From: Verrucomicrobiia bacterium DG1235
GTDB taxonomy: Bacteria; Verrucomicrobiota; Verrucomicrobiia; Opitutales; Opitutaceae
Assembly (NCBI GenBank): GCA_000155695.1
Contig: DS990592.1
Location: forward strand, 5,272,882-5,336,881
DNA: 64,000 bases
Reading direction: 5' to 3'
Of this stretch, positions 17,640 to 27,815 are shown one piece after another. The notes under the pieces are model-generated. The model searched no databases. It was not told the DNA's origin and saw only the letters and a program-made list of their open reading frames with translations. The position numbers and the translations under genes were made by a program. Every line of letters starts with the position of its first letter. Within the stretch, counting starts at the first letter, position 1.

Positions 17640-19040
17640 ATGAAAAAACTCCTTCAATTATTCCCCAGGTACTCGCTGTTTATGGTGATGGCGGTCCTGA
17701 CATTGGGTGCGGTAACTGCAAACGCCCAGGAAGAAGAAAGCCCAGTGGCGGATTACACTGAGATGGTCGAGTCCTACGGAGCCGAATACGCTCCTGCATT
17801 CGACTTTTTCACGGTATCGATGCTTTGGACTGTCATCGCAGCGGGACTCGTATTCATCATGCACCTTGGCTTCGCTACTCTCGAGGCTGGACTGACTCAA
17901 TCGAAGAACACGGTAAACATTCTCTTCAAGAATGTTTGGATCATCTCGATTGGTCTCATCACTTACGCTCTTCTCGGTTTCAACACGCATTACCCAGGAG
18001 CATGGCAGATCGAAAACTGGATCGGAATTGGTGGTCCAATCGGCGATTTGAACGCTGATGGCAACGACACTTGGGGTTACGGTGGGCTCGGTTTAGCCAT
18101 GACCGCTTACGGTGACTTTATCTTCCAGGCTATGTTCGCGGCTACAGCGGCTACCATCGTATCCGGCGCTGTCGCTGAGCGTATCAAGCTCTCCTCTTTC
18201 ATGATCTACTCAACGATCCTCGTAGCTTTCGGCTACACGATCGCCGGTTCTTGGCACTGGGGTGGCGGCTGGCTTTCTCAGCTCGGTGGCGGCGACGACG
18301 CGTTCTACGATTTCGCTGGTTCAACGGTTGTACACGGTTTCGGTGGAGCAGCGGCTTTGGCGGCTGTCATGGTTCTTGGACCTCGTCTGGGCAAGTACAC
18401 TAAGGACGGCAAAATCAAGCCGATCCTCGGACACAGCATGCCTTTGGCTGCTGTAGGTGTCTTCCTGCTCTTCTTCGGATGGTTCGGATTCAACGGTGGT
18501 TCCGTGCTCTCTGCCAACCCAGGTCCTCTCGGTCTCGTCTTCACCACAACAGCTCTCGCGGCAGCTGCGGGTGGCATTTCCTCGATCTTTACATCTTGGT
18601 TAGTTCTCAAGAAGCCAGACCTTTCTATGGCGCTGAACGGCTTGCTCGCAGGTTTGGTCAGTATCACAGCCGGCGCTGACGCGGTATCCGTATGGAGCGC
18701 TGTAATCATGGGCGCAATCGGTGGCGTAATCGTCGTATTCTCGATCCTCTTCTTTGATAAGATCAAGATCGACGACCCTGTTGGCGCGATCTCCGTACAC
18801 GGAGTCTGCGGTATCTGGGGCACGATCGCCGTTGCCATCTTCGGCGGCGCCAGTTTCATGTCGCAGCTGATCGGCGTGGTAGGGGTTTACGTATTCGCGT
18901 TCGTCTTCTCCCTCGTGCTGTTCTTGATCATCAAGGCAATCATGGGAATCCGAGTTTCTGAAGAAGAGGAGTTTGAAGGCCTCGACATCGGTGAGCACGG
19001 TCAAGAAGCCTATCCAGACTTCTCCGTTACTTCCCGCTAG
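17640..19040 (+). CDS. amtB: Ammonium transporter AmtB
   Basis: A 466-residue ammonium channel. A signal peptide is likely (MKKLLQLFPRYSLFMVMAV..., cut near ANA-QEE at 30), followed by about 11 membrane helices. The pore histidines lie in VVHGFGG and SVHGVCGIWG, and the family segments ATLEAGLTQSKN and FGWFGFNGGS are present. The signal peptide before the first helix puts the N-terminus outside, as in E. coli AmtB. It is driven by the sigma-54 promoter at 17558 and is followed 87 bp later by glnK, the usual pairing in which GlnK plugs AmtB when ammonium is plentiful. Confidence 0.97.
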   Translation: MKKLLQLFPRYSLFMVMAVLTLGAVTANAQEEESPVADYTEMVESYGAEYAPAFDFFTVSMLWTVIAAGLVFIMHLGFATLEAGLTQSKNTVNILFKNVWIISIGLITYALLGFNTHYPGAWQIENWIGIGGPIGDLNADGNDTWGYGGLGLAMTAYGDFIFQAMFAATAATIVSGAVAERIKLSSFMIYSTILVAFGYTIAGSWHWGGGWLSQLGGGDDAFYDFAGSTVVHGFGGAAALAAVMVLGPRLGKYTKDGKIKPILGHSMPLAAVGVFLLFFGWFGFNGGSVLSANPGPLGLVFTTTALAAAAGGISSIFTSWLVLKKPDLSMALNGLLAGLVSITAGADAVSVWSAVIMGAIGGVIVVFSILFFDKIKIDDPVGAISVHGVCGIWGTIAVAIFGGASFMSQLIGVVGVYVFAFVFSLVLFLIIKAIMGIRVSEEEEFEGLDIGEHGQEAYPDFSVTSR

Positions 19041-19100
19041 GGGAGTCCTGTAAGGTTAAGAAGGACATTTACTTGCATAAAGTAACTCAATCCGTACTAA

Positions 19101-19466
<366 letters not shown>

Positions 19467-19496
19467 GCCTAGGCAAGCAAGGATAATTCCTTTCCA

Positions 19497-19530
19497 GTCG
19501 GCTTTCCCTCAGGGGGAAGCCGGCTTTTTT
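19497..19530 (+). terminator. Rho-independent terminator after glnK
   Basis: GTCGGCTTTCCC (19497-19508) pairs, with a few G-U wobbles, to GGGGAAGCCGGC (19513-19524) around a 4-base loop. A run of six T follows. It closes the amtB-glnK operon. Confidence 0.9.
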
Positions 19531-19670
19531 GCGTCAACGTTCTTGCTGGATCGTCAGTCGACTTCGAGTCGATCCTCTTTGACCCGGGAACGCTTGGCTT
19601 TTTCGAGGGTAGGGAGGGCTGCGGGCGAGTCGTTGTCTGGCTGCGACGGATTCGCTTTGCGGCGTTTGGC

Positions 19671-20537
19671 CTAGGCTTGCTTGACTTGAGGGGGTTCCTC
19701 GGAGGTTTCGGGGGGCTCCAGGCCTTTGACCTGATTGCGAAGCTGGCGGATGTCTTTGGGTAGAACGAGGCCGGCATTGCTCTCGAGAGCTTCCAGTAGG
19801 AATATGTTGGCGCGAAGGCGGTCGCATTCTTTGTCCTTGTTGGCGATGCGGCAGCGGCGAATCGCTTCCCCGGCGCGTACTGCTAGGTTGAGGGCGATTT
19901 GTTGTTCTTTGCTTAGAGGGGAGGCTTCTAGAACGAGTTCTTCCGCTTCGGCCGCCAGGCTTTTGTAGAGGGTGCCTAAATGTCGTTTAAGCTCTTCGCC
20001 GCAGAGTTTGTCTTGCTCTGGAGAGTAGTAGGAAAGGGCTTTCTTGAAGGTATTCGGGTGAATGGCCGAGACGTATTGCACGGTGTTAACGTGCTGGATG
20101 AATCGGAAGATGCGCAGAGAGTTAGGGAGCTCCGCGAGCATGAGCACCATGTAGAGCAGGTAGAAGACAGTGAGCAGAAGCTTGGCTCCGACAATGAGCG
20201 TGATGCTGAGAAGCACGATGTTCAGGAAAAGCCCGGTGAAGAGTACGATTATCGCTAGGACGCAGCGGTCGAACTGTCTGGCGAAAGGAACGGGAAAGGG
20301 TTTGAGAACCTTGAGATCGTAGTAGCGAGCTGGCACGTCTCCATATACGATCCCTAGCAGATAAAGGATCAGGGGAACGAAGAGCATTGGCCAGAGCCAG
20401 CCGCCAGTTTCGTTGATTCCTCCTCGATAGTATTCGAATAGGGTACCTCCGAAGAGAGCCGCGACTGCCAGTAGCATGGCTTTCTTCCAGGGCGTTATCG
20501 GGATTGGATCAGGTTTCGGCTCAGCTTTAGCAGGCAT
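19671..20537 (-). CDS. Membrane protein of unknown function
   Basis: A 288-residue protein not assigned to a family. After a proline-rich start (KPDPIPITPWKK) there are about four hydrophobic segments: 19-35, 48-66, 92-111 and 115-134. A soluble C-terminal half follows (about 145-288) that is helical and charged, with scattered cysteines and an acidic proline-rich end (PPETSEEPPQVKQA). This looks like a membrane anchor with a cytoplasmic helical domain. It stands alone between glnK (convergent) and tRNA-Val, and no partner is evident. Confidence 0.7.
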   Translation of the reverse strand: MPAKAEPKPDPIPITPWKKAMLLAVAALFGGTLFEYYRGGINETGGWLWPMLFVPLILYLLGIVYGDVPARYYDLKVLKPFPVPFARQFDRCVLAIIVLFTGLFLNIVLLSITLIVGAKLLLTVFYLLYMVLMLAELPNSLRIFRFIQHVNTVQYVSAIHPNTFKKALSYYSPEQDKLCGEELKRHLGTLYKSLAAEAEELVLEASPLSKEQQIALNLAVRAGEAIRRCRIANKDKECDRLRANIFLLEALESNAGLVLPKDIRQLRNQVKGLEPPETSEEPPQVKQA

Positions 20538-20665
20538 CTAGGCGGAGGATTACAGCCTCTGGACATTGATAAGGTAGGGGGCTCTTTCAAGCAGAACCTG
20601 AGAGTAGGGCAATTCACGCCTAAATTCTCTTGTTTGGTTGGCGGAATGCCTGAGGCAAAGCCGAA

Positions 20666-20685
20666 ATTCTTCGCTTGGCGAAGAA

Positions 20686-20686
<1 letters not shown>
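20666..20686 (-). terminator. Hairpin just downstream of tRNA-Val
   Basis: ATTCTTCGC (20666-20674) and GCGAAGAAT (20678-20686) form a perfect 9-bp stem with a 3-base loop, directly 3' of the tRNA in its direction of transcription. Only a short T stretch follows, so it could be a terminator or a processing hairpin. Confidence 0.5.
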
Positions 20687-20762
<76 letters not shown>

Positions 20763-20906
20763 ATCAGGAAAGGCCGCAAATAAGAATCTGCTCCTGTCCC
20801 TTGGCAAGGCAATTTTTGAGGAAAATTGGGTCGAAGGGAACATGCTCCTTGCATGACCTGAATCGCTCGGCTAAGAAGGCGCCCTTTTCCAAAAATCCGA
20901 TCCCTC

Positions 20907-21377
20907 ATGAGACACACCATCTCCGTACTCGTAGAAAATAAATTCGGCGTTCTAGCACGTATCGCAGGCCTCTTCAGTGGTCGCGGCTTCAACATCGACA
21001 CTCTCAATGTGGCGCCTACGCACGACCCAGAACTATCTCGTGTGACTGCTGTGGTACGTGGTGACGATGCCGTTCTCGACCAGATCACCAAGCAACTAAA
21101 GAAGCTGATCAACGTCGTTGAGGTGCACGATTTTCAGAGTGGGCAGGCGGTTTCTCGCGAGCTCGTTATGGTTAAGCTCAAGACCGACTCGAACAATCGC
21201 GCCGAGATCATTCAGATTTGTGAACTCTTCCGCGCGAAGATCATCAGCGTTAATCGGGCGGACGTGGTTGCGGAGATCACCGGTGATGAAGGTAAGATCG
21301 AAGCCTTCCTGAAATTGGTGGACGACTTTGGCATCATAGAGCTCGGGCGCACTGGTAACCTGGCCATGGAGCGCTAG
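20907..21377 (+). CDS. ilvH: Acetolactate synthase small (regulatory) subunit
   Basis: A 156-residue regulatory subunit that binds the catalytic subunit and gives feedback inhibition by valine. The N-terminal ACT domain has the family signature MRHTISVLVENKFGVLARIAGLFSGRGFNIDTL, here split across residues 1-33. A second ACT-like half includes ELVMVKLK and IIELGRTG near the end. The catalytic subunit (ilvB/ilvI) is not adjacent; only hemC follows, 33 bp downstream on the same strand. Length and motifs are normal. Confidence 0.96.
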   Translation: MRHTISVLVENKFGVLARIAGLFSGRGFNIDTLNVAPTHDPELSRVTAVVRGDDAVLDQITKQLKKLINVVEVHDFQSGQAVSRELVMVKLKTDSNNRAEIIQICELFRAKIISVNRADVVAEITGDEGKIEAFLKLVDDFGIIELGRTGNLAMER

Positions 21378-21410
21378 GCGGCGAAAGAGTCGTCGAACGA
21401 GATTTTTGAG

Positions 21411-22286
21411 ATGATTAAGCCCGCTCGGGAATATGTCATCGCCACTCGCAAGAGTCCATTGGCGATGGCTCAGACCCATCTAGCCAAGGAGCTCTTTCAG
21501 CGAGGGATGCCGGATGCTGTTTTCCGTATCGAGAAAATGGTGACTACTGGCGATAAGCGTCAGGAGTGGTCGCTCGAGAAGCAGGGAGGCAAGGGACTTT
21601 TCACGAAGGAGCTAGAAGACGCATTGCTTGAGGGCCGCGCGGATTTCGCGGTTCATAGCGCGAAGGACCTGCCGTCGGAAATGCCGAAAGGGCTGGCCCT
21701 TGCAGGTTTTCTGCCGCGTCAGACTTGTGAGGATGTGCTCATCTTGCGAGATGGAGTGGAGTCGCCGAAGCTGATCGCGACTGGTAGTCCGCGTCGCCGC
21801 ATTCAGCTGCGTTATCTTTTTCCGAAGGCTGAGTTTACGGAGATTCGTGGAAATGTGGATACGCGTCTTACCAAGATCGCTCGGGGCGATGCCGACGCGA
21901 CGGTACTTGCTTCTGCGGGTTTGAATCGGTTGGGGATCGAGTCCTGGGAAGGCGTGACTTTTCGCAAGCTGACGCTCGACGAATGCGTACCAGCGGTGGG
22001 GCAAGCGGCAGTGGCTATCCAATGTCGTGAGGAAGATGTGGATACGTTTCGGGCCCACTTGGACGAAGAGACAGCAATCGCGGTGAACCTTGAGCGCTCT
22101 TTTCTTGAGGAGCTAGGCGGCGGTTGTCAGGTCGCCTTCGCGGTTAATTATGTAGGCGGTCGGTTGCGGATTTACCACAAGCAGTGCGGCAAGGAGGTTC
22201 GCGACCTTCCGCAAGAGTATGTGGCCACTCACTACGAGCAAATCGCGGCCAAGCTGATCGAGCAGCTCGAACTTAAAGATGCCTAA
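21411..22286 (+). CDS. hemC: Porphobilinogen deaminase (hydroxymethylbilane synthase)
   Basis: A 291-residue enzyme that joins four porphobilinogens into hydroxymethylbilane for haem, sirohaem and corrinoid synthesis. The dipyrromethane cofactor is attached at C239 (ELGGGCQVAFA). The catalytic aspartate lies in VHSAKDLPSE (residue 86), and SPRRRIQL carries substrate-binding arginines. The stop codon overlaps the start of the next gene by 8 bp (GATGCCTAA), so the two are translationally coupled. The product of one is the substrate of the HemD half of the other. Confidence 0.97.
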   Translation: MIKPAREYVIATRKSPLAMAQTHLAKELFQRGMPDAVFRIEKMVTTGDKRQEWSLEKQGGKGLFTKELEDALLEGRADFAVHSAKDLPSEMPKGLALAGFLPRQTCEDVLILRDGVESPKLIATGSPRRRIQLRYLFPKAEFTEIRGNVDTRLTKIARGDADATVLASAGLNRLGIESWEGVTFRKLTLDECVPAVGQAAVAIQCREEDVDTFRAHLDEETAIAVNLERSFLEELGGGCQVAFAVNYVGGRLRIYHKQCGKEVRDLPQEYVATHYEQIAAKLIEQLELKDA

Positions 22287-23802
22287 GGGAATGGTTTATC
22301 TCGTCGGAGCTGGCCCGGGAAATCCGGAGCTCTTGACCGTGCGAGCCAAGGAACTGATAGAGACCGCTGAAGTGCTGGTCTACGATTATCTTGTCCATCC
22401 TGCGTTCACGCACTTGCTTTCGACTAGTTGCGAGCAGATCTGCGTGGGAAAGCGCAAGGGCTTTCACTCCAAGAAGCAGGAGGAGATACAAGCAATTTTG
22501 ATTGCCAAGGCGAATGAGGGGAAGCGAGTCGTTCGCCTCAAGGGGGGGGATCCCTTTCTATTTGGTCGGGGAGGCGAGGAGGCTATGGCTCTCGCTTCTG
22601 CGGGTATTGAGTTTGAGGTGATTCCCGGGATCACGGCGGCTATGGGGGCATCCGCCTTTAGTGGAATACCGCTGACGAATCGCAATACGAATGCGACCTT
22701 GGTTTTTGTAACTGGGCACGAGGATCCTGAAAAATTGGATACAACGGTGGACTGGGAAAGCCTGCCGAAAAAGAATTCTACGATCTGCATCTATATGGGG
22801 GTCGCGAATCTTGATCGGATTGCCGAGCGACTACGCTCGGGTGGGTTTTTAGAGGAAACCCCGGTTGTCTGCGTGGAGTGGGCGACGATGGGGCATCAGC
22901 GTATATGTCGTGGAAAATTGGGTACAATTTCGGAAACTGCAAAAGCGTTCGATCTGAAGGCGCCTGCCATAATAATTGTAGGAGAAACTGCTGCTATGAG
23001 TGAAGATTTGTCATGGTTTGAAAAGAAGCCGCTGCAAGGGCGTAAGCTCGTTGTGACGCGAAGCCAGGGTCAAGCGAGCGAGCTGAGCTCTATGCTAGAG
23101 AAACTCGGAGCGGAGGTCATTGGCCTTCCTCTGATTACCATCTCGGGCAATGTTGATAAGCAGACCGCGGCTGACGTGTTTGGCGAAATCGCCTCTTACG
23201 ATTGGCTGGTCTTCTCGAGCCCGAACGGAGTGAGATACTTTTTCGAGGCCTTTTTCGAGAAGTTCGAGGACATTCGCTCCCTCGGCTTTTTGCGTATCGC
23301 GGCGGTGGGGAAGTCGACGGCCAAGGAGATTAAGAAGTTCTACGTGACTACGGATTTGGTGCCGCCGGAGGCGAATGCCGAGAGTTTGGCGGAGGCTTTG
23401 GTGGCGACCGATAGTCTCGACAGCGCGAAGGTGCTGGTGGTGGCGGGGAACCTCGGGCGCGACGTTCTGATCGACAAGCTCGAGGAGGCGCGCGCGATCG
23501 TGGATCGTTTCGAGGTTTACAAGACGGAGCAGACGGATCTTAGCGAGAATCCGGCGGCGAAGATGTTTCGCGAGCAGGGAGCGGATGGGATTTTGTTCAC
23601 CAGCTCTTCTGGAGTTCGTTCTTTTGTGGATCAGGCCAAGCATTTGCAGCTATCCGCTTCGGCGCTTCGGCCCAAGACGATCAGCATCGGTCCGATCACC
23701 TCCGCGACGATGAAGCAGATTGGTCTGCCTGTCGACCTGGAGGCGAAGGAGGCGAGCCTGGACAGTTTGGTTGATTCGGTGGTGAGGCGCTTCGGGAAAT
23801 AG
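22279..23802 (+). CDS. cobA/hemD: Fused uroporphyrinogen-III C-methyltransferase / uroporphyrinogen-III synthase
   Basis: A 507-residue two-domain protein. Residues 1-245 are the S-adenosylmethionine uroporphyrinogen methyltransferase (SUMT), with VYLVGAGPGNPELLT, VVRLKGGDPFLFGRGGEE and VIPGITAA. Residues about 250-507 are uroporphyrinogen-III synthase (HemD), starting GRKLVVTRSQGQASELS and including TSSSGVRSF. HemD closes the ring made from HemC's product, and the SUMT half methylates it towards precorrin-2, the entry to sirohaem and cobalamin. The start overlaps hemC by 8 bp. This fusion is known in Gram-positive and other bacteria. Confidence 0.95.
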   Translation: MPKGMVYLVGAGPGNPELLTVRAKELIETAEVLVYDYLVHPAFTHLLSTSCEQICVGKRKGFHSKKQEEIQAILIAKANEGKRVVRLKGGDPFLFGRGGEEAMALASAGIEFEVIPGITAAMGASAFSGIPLTNRNTNATLVFVTGHEDPEKLDTTVDWESLPKKNSTICIYMGVANLDRIAERLRSGGFLEETPVVCVEWATMGHQRICRGKLGTISETAKAFDLKAPAIIIVGETAAMSEDLSWFEKKPLQGRKLVVTRSQGQASELSSMLEKLGAEVIGLPLITISGNVDKQTAADVFGEIASYDWLVFSSPNGVRYFFEAFFEKFEDIRSLGFLRIAAVGKSTAKEIKKFYVTTDLVPPEANAESLAEALVATDSLDSAKVLVVAGNLGRDVLIDKLEEARAIVDRFEVYKTEQTDLSENPAAKMFREQGADGILFTSSSGVRSFVDQAKHLQLSASALRPKTISIGPITSATMKQIGLPVDLEAKEASLDSLVDSVVRRFGK

Positions 23803-23866
23803 GAGGTGTCTGCTCCTTGCTTTGCTAGGCTTTTCAGTTCTTTTGTAGTTTTTAGCACATTATATA

Positions 23867-24964
23867 ATGAAGGTTCCTTTTATCGATTTGCAGCGAGCTC
23901 ACGCTCCGCTGAAGGAGGAGTTGCTCGAGGCGTTTTCGAAGACGCTCGACCATGGCGGATTTTGCTTGGGGCCGGATGTCGAGGCGTTTGAGGCCGGCTT
24001 TGCGGAAGAGCTCGGATTGGCGGGGGCCGTTGGCGTTGGTAGCGGTACAGAGGCTTTGCACCTAATCGCATTGGCGATGGGGGTCGGGCCTGGCGACGAG
24101 GTGATCGTGCCCGCCTTCACGTTTATCGCTTCGGCTTGGTTTTCCCAGTATGTGGGAGCGAAGGTGGTTTTTGCGGACATCGATCCGAAGACCTTCACTA
24201 TTGATCCGCAGAGTATCGAAAAGCTCATTACGGAGAAGACGAAGGCGATCGTGGTGACGCATCTCTTTGGTCAGGCTGCGGATATGGAGCCGATTCTCGG
24301 GATCGCGTCGGAGCATGGAATCAAGGTTGTGGAAGACGCGGCTCAGGCGCACCTCGCTCAATACAAGGGCCGCTCCGTAGGAGACATCGGCGACGCGGGA
24401 GCGTTTTCGTTTTACCCAACCAAGAATCTCGGCGCCTTGGGCGAGGGCGGGGCGATCACTTCGCGCGATGGGGAGCTTCTCGATCAAGTGCGGATACTGC
24501 GCGCCCATGGATCGAAAGAGCGCTATTTGAATCACTTTGTCGGCTACAACAACCGTTTGGAAGGATTGCAGGCGGCTTCGCTAAACGTGAAGCTTCCGCA
24601 TCTTCGCGGAAAGACGGCGCGGCGGCAGAAGATTGCCCGAGCCTATTTGGGCGGCATTCGGAATCCGGACATTTCGCTGCCGATGCCGGCGCGGTACGGG
24701 GAATCGGTCTATCATATGTTTACGATTCGCCATGCGGAGCGCGATCGGCTGAAGGCCTACCTTGCCGAGCAGGGTATTGGGAGCGATATCGTTTATCCGT
24801 ATCCGCTGCACCTGCAGCCATGCTTCAATTTCCTGGGCTACAAGGAAGGGGATTTTCCGGTATCTGAAGAGTTGGCCAGGACTTGCTTGAGTCTGCCGAT
24901 CGTGCCGGAGTTGACGGATGAGGAAGTTGACTACGTGATCGAAAAGCTAAACGCTTTCGAGTGA
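23867..24964 (+). CDS. DegT/DnrJ/EryC1/StrS family sugar aminotransferase
   Basis: A 365-residue PLP enzyme of the family that aminates nucleotide-linked keto-sugars for cell-surface polysaccharides. It starts with the family MKVPFIDLQR. Residues contacting the cofactor are GSGTEALHL (58-66) and VEDAAQAH (155-162), and the PLP lysine is K186 in FYPTKNLGALGEGG. It follows cobA-hemD by 64 bp and precedes trpF by 16 bp. No sugar-nucleotide biosynthesis gene is adjacent, so the substrate cannot be named. Confidence 0.92.
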   Translation: MKVPFIDLQRAHAPLKEELLEAFSKTLDHGGFCLGPDVEAFEAGFAEELGLAGAVGVGSGTEALHLIALAMGVGPGDEVIVPAFTFIASAWFSQYVGAKVVFADIDPKTFTIDPQSIEKLITEKTKAIVVTHLFGQAADMEPILGIASEHGIKVVEDAAQAHLAQYKGRSVGDIGDAGAFSFYPTKNLGALGEGGAITSRDGELLDQVRILRAHGSKERYLNHFVGYNNRLEGLQAASLNVKLPHLRGKTARRQKIARAYLGGIRNPDISLPMPARYGESVYHMFTIRHAERDRLKAYLAEQGIGSDIVYPYPLHLQPCFNFLGYKEGDFPVSEELARTCLSLPIVPELTDEEVDYVIEKLNAFE

Positions 24965-24980
24965 GCGGCTTGCTTAGGTA

Positions 24981-25634
24981 ATGGTAAATGGAATCCAGTT
25001 CAAGGTTTGTGGTCTGACGCGGGCGCGTGACGCTCAGGCGGCTGCGGAGGCGGGAGCTGATTTTCTCGGCTTCATTTTCTATCCGCAGTCTCCGAGGAAA
25101 ATCCGACTGGAGAGTTATCGCACCATTCAGGAGCGCTTGCCGGGTGTTCCCAAGGTGGCGGTTTCGGTGGCTCCGGACTTGTATACGCTTTCTCAGCTCG
25201 AGGGGGCGGATTTCGACTATTTCCAGATTCATTTTCCCATCGGCTTGTCGGAGGAAGTCGCAGCTTGGTCTAGGCTTGTTGGCAAGGAGCGACTTTGGCT
25301 CGCCCCGAAAATCCCTCCCGGCGTCAGTTTCAATCCTGCATTACTGGAGCTGGCGGACGGAGTTTTGTGGGATGCATTCAAGGCGGACGAGAAAAGCTTT
25401 GGCGGCACGGGTATGAAGAGCGATTGGGAGTCGTTTCGCGAAATGAGCGCCCAGTATCCTGAGAAGCGCTGGGTTTTAGCGGGCGGGATTTCACCGGAGA
25501 ATGCGGGGGAAGCGATCGCGGCTACGGGCGCGAAATGCCTGGATTTCAATAGTTCTCTCGAAATTGAGCCCGGAATAAAGGATCTTGAACGAATTGCTCA
25601 GGTCAGAGTCTCTCTGATGGGTCATGTGAGGTAG
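24981..25634 (+). CDS. trpF: Phosphoribosylanthranilate isomerase
   Basis: A 217-residue TIM-barrel enzyme of tryptophan synthesis (Amadori rearrangement of PRA to CdRP). The N-terminal FKVCGLTRARDA carries the catalytic cysteine (about C10). The matching aspartate should be in DGVLWDAFK, and the phosphate-binding end reads LAGGISPENA and DFNSSLEIEPGIKD. The last motif deviates slightly from the usual D-V-S-S-G-V-E. It stands alone, not fused to trpC and not next to trpB, which is 15 kb away. Confidence 0.93.
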   Translation: MVNGIQFKVCGLTRARDAQAAAEAGADFLGFIFYPQSPRKIRLESYRTIQERLPGVPKVAVSVAPDLYTLSQLEGADFDYFQIHFPIGLSEEVAAWSRLVGKERLWLAPKIPPGVSFNPALLELADGVLWDAFKADEKSFGGTGMKSDWESFREMSAQYPEKRWVLAGGISPENAGEAIAATGAKCLDFNSSLEIEPGIKDLERIAQVRVSLMGHVR

Positions 25635-25710
25635 GGGCTCCCTTTTTTTGTGGAGTTTTTACCTTTTCGGACCCAGAAATTCAAAAAACAAACCACTGCC
25701 CCGACGCCGT

Positions 25711-26316
25711 ATGCCAATGACACCGCGCCTCAAATCTCTTCTTCTTGCCCCCTTTTTCTTCGCTAGTTTCGCGCTGGCGGATGATGGGGAGAACGTTTCG
25801 CCTCTCGTAGCCGCCGAAGCTGAGCCTGAAGCAGAGAAAGCTTCGGCGCCGATCGCTCCGAGCGTGGGGACAAAGTCGTTCGACGCTGAAACGGTGAACG
25901 AGCTTTTCGCGGAGTACAAGGAGGAGAACAAGCGCCGCGCCGAGGAGATGGCCCCGCACATGAACATGGACAATCTCGAAGTTATTGAATTGGGACCGAT
26001 CAATGCTCAGGCCTACGAAGTGCGTAATCTTGACTTGCTGATCGATCGTCTCGATCCGCAGCCGCGCCGTCGTTTGCAGCGTCTTGCCGAACTGGATCCC
26101 GCCGCTGCCGCTGACTTGCAGGTTACGACCCGTTCGGCTGAGCGATTCTTCGCGGGCGAGGGTGACATTGGCAAAGACATGAACGCCGGTTCGACCGCGA
26201 ATGTGGATTTCCGCCAAGTGGGCAAATCGGTATCTGAAGCGCTTCAAAAGGCGAAGGCCGCTATGCGCGAGAAGAAGGTGACCGATGACCAGACTGAATT
26301 GCCGTCGAGCGAGTAG
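25711..26316 (+). CDS. Exported protein of unknown function
   Basis: A 201-residue protein with a probable signal peptide (RLKSLLLAPFFFASFALA, cut near residue 23 before DDGENV). An alanine/glutamate-rich stretch follows, then a charged helical body containing DLLIDRLDPQPRRRLQRLAELDP. No cysteine lipobox is present, so it is likely periplasmic or outer-membrane associated. The ATG at 25711 (MPMTPRLK) was chosen because it places the signal peptide at the N-terminus; the frame is open further upstream. No family was recognised. Confidence 0.7.
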   Translation: MPMTPRLKSLLLAPFFFASFALADDGENVSPLVAAEAEPEAEKASAPIAPSVGTKSFDAETVNELFAEYKEENKRRAEEMAPHMNMDNLEVIELGPINAQAYEVRNLDLLIDRLDPQPRRRLQRLAELDPAAAADLQVTTRSAERFFAGEGDIGKDMNAGSTANVDFRQVGKSVSEALQKAKAAMREKKVTDDQTELPSSE

Positions 26317-26341
26317 TCGGCAGACGAGTTTAGAAATTTCA

Positions 26342-26367
26342 AAGGCGACTCCGCTAGGGGTCGCCTT
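26342..26367. terminator. Terminator between convergent genes
   Basis: AAGGCGAC (26342-26349) and GTCGCCTT (26360-26367) form an 8-bp stem with a 10-base loop, between the exported protein gene and ffh, which converge. It is followed on the plus strand by GTTTGTTTGG. It may serve both directions. Confidence 0.65.
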
Positions 26368-26399
26368 GTTTGTTTGGTGAATAAGAGGATTCTACAGTT

Positions 26400-27815
26400 C
26401 TAGAACTTTAGCTTGCCGAGGTCAGGCATGCCTCCGCCTCCGCCCATGCCGCCCATCTGGTTCGGGTCCATGCCGGAAGCTTTCATTTGCTTCATCATTT
26501 TCTTCATATTGCCCATCTTTTTTCCGCCGCCTTGCATCTTCTTCATCATCTTTTTCATCTGCATGTGCTGTTTGATGAGCTGGTTGACCTCGGCGAGCTT
26601 GGTGCCGGAGCCGCGGGCGATACGGGTGCGTCGGCTGGAGTTGAGAAGCTGAGGCTTTTGGCGTTCGACTTTGGTCATGGAGAGGATGATAGCCTCGCTG
26701 CGTTTCATCTGACCTTCGGCCTTGTCGTCCATGTTCATGTTGCCGGCCATTTTGCCCATGCCGGGCAGCATGCCCATGATTGAGGACATGGAGCCGAGCT
26801 TTTTGATTTGGCGGAATTGCTTGAGCATATCCTCGAAGTTGAAATCCCCGGCCATCATGCGCTCGGCCATGTTGGCGGCGTCTTTTTCGTCGATGGTTTC
26901 CTGGGCCTTCTCGACGAGAGAAACCACGTCGCCCATGCCGAGGATGCGGCTGGCCATGCGGTCTGGGTAGAAGACGTCGAAGTCGTCGAGCTTTTCGCCG
27001 GTGCCGGCGAACTTGATCGGCACTTCGGTGATCTCCTTCATGGAGAGGGCGGCGCCGCCTCGGGCGTCGCCGTCGAGCTTGGTCATGACGATGCCGGTGA
27101 GCTGCACGGCTTCGTTGAAAGTCTTGGCTACGTTTACCGCTTCCTGGCCGATGGCTCCGTCGACGACGAGGAGGACTTCATCCGGCTGAACGCGTCGCTT
27201 GAGCTCCTTGATTTCCTCGATGAGGGCATCGTCAATCTGCAGGCGGCCGGCGGTGTCGAAGATGATGAGATCGTCACCGACGGCGAGTGCTTCGCGGAGT
27301 CCTTCTTCTCCAATGGCGGGCACGTCAGGGGTGCCGCGCTTGGCGAAACAGGGGACGTCGATCTGGCGCGCTACGGTCTCGAGCTGGTCGATGGCGGCGG
27401 GGCGATAGACGTCACAGGCAACGAGGCGCGGCTTGTAGCCGTCCTTTTTGAGGGATTTGGCGAGCTTGGCGGTGGTGGTGGTCTTACCGCCGCCTTGCAG
27501 GCCGACCATCATGATTTTGAGGGGCTTTTTCTTGGACAGTTCGGTCGAGCCTTCTCCGAGCAGGGCGGTGAGCTCGTCGTTGATGATCTTGATGATCTGC
27601 TGTCCGGGGGTGACGGTCTTGAGTACGTCTTGGCCGACGCATTTTTCCTTCACTCGCTCGATGAAGGTTTTGGCGACCTTGAAATGTACGTCTGCGGAAA
27701 GCAGGGCGGCGCGCACTTCCTTGAGCGCTTCGGCCATGTTTTCCTCGGAAAGCTTGGCTGTGCCACGCAGGTTGCGCATGGCGTTGGTGAGCTTGTCTGT
27801 CAGGCTTTCGAACAT
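26400..27815 (-). CDS. ffh: Signal recognition particle protein Ffh
   Basis: A 471-residue SRP54 GTPase that binds 4.5S RNA and signal sequences and delivers ribosomes to FtsY. The N domain is 1-95. The G domain has G1 [29 protein letters not shown] and [10 protein letters not shown]. The C-terminal M domain is rich in methionine ([15 protein letters not shown]) and ends with a glycine/methionine tail. Length is slightly above E. coli (453) because of the tail. It is transcribed away from the Lrp-type regulator at 27956. Confidence 0.98.
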   Translation of the reverse strand: MFESLTDKLTNAMRNLRGTAKLSEENMAEALKEVRAALLSADVHFKVAKTFIERVKEKCVGQDVLKTVTPGQQIIKIINDELTALLGEGSTELSKKKPLKIMMVGLQGGGKTTTTAKLAKSLKKDGYKPRLVACDVYRPAAIDQLETVARQIDVPCFAKRGTPDVPAIGEEGLREALAVGDDLIIFDTAGRLQIDDALIEEIKELKRRVQPDEVLLVVDGAIGQEAVNVAKTFNEAVQLTGIVMTKLDGDARGGAALSMKEITEVPIKFAGTGEKLDDFDVFYPDRMASRILGMGDVVSLVEKAQETIDEKDAANMAERMMAGDFNFEDMLKQFRQIKKLGSMSSIMGMLPGMGKMAGNMNMDDKAEGQMKRSEAIILSMTKVERQKPQLLNSSRRTRIARGSGTKLAEVNQLIKQHMQMKKMMKKMQGGGKKMGNMKKMMKQMKASGMDPNQMGGMGGGGGMPDLGKLKF

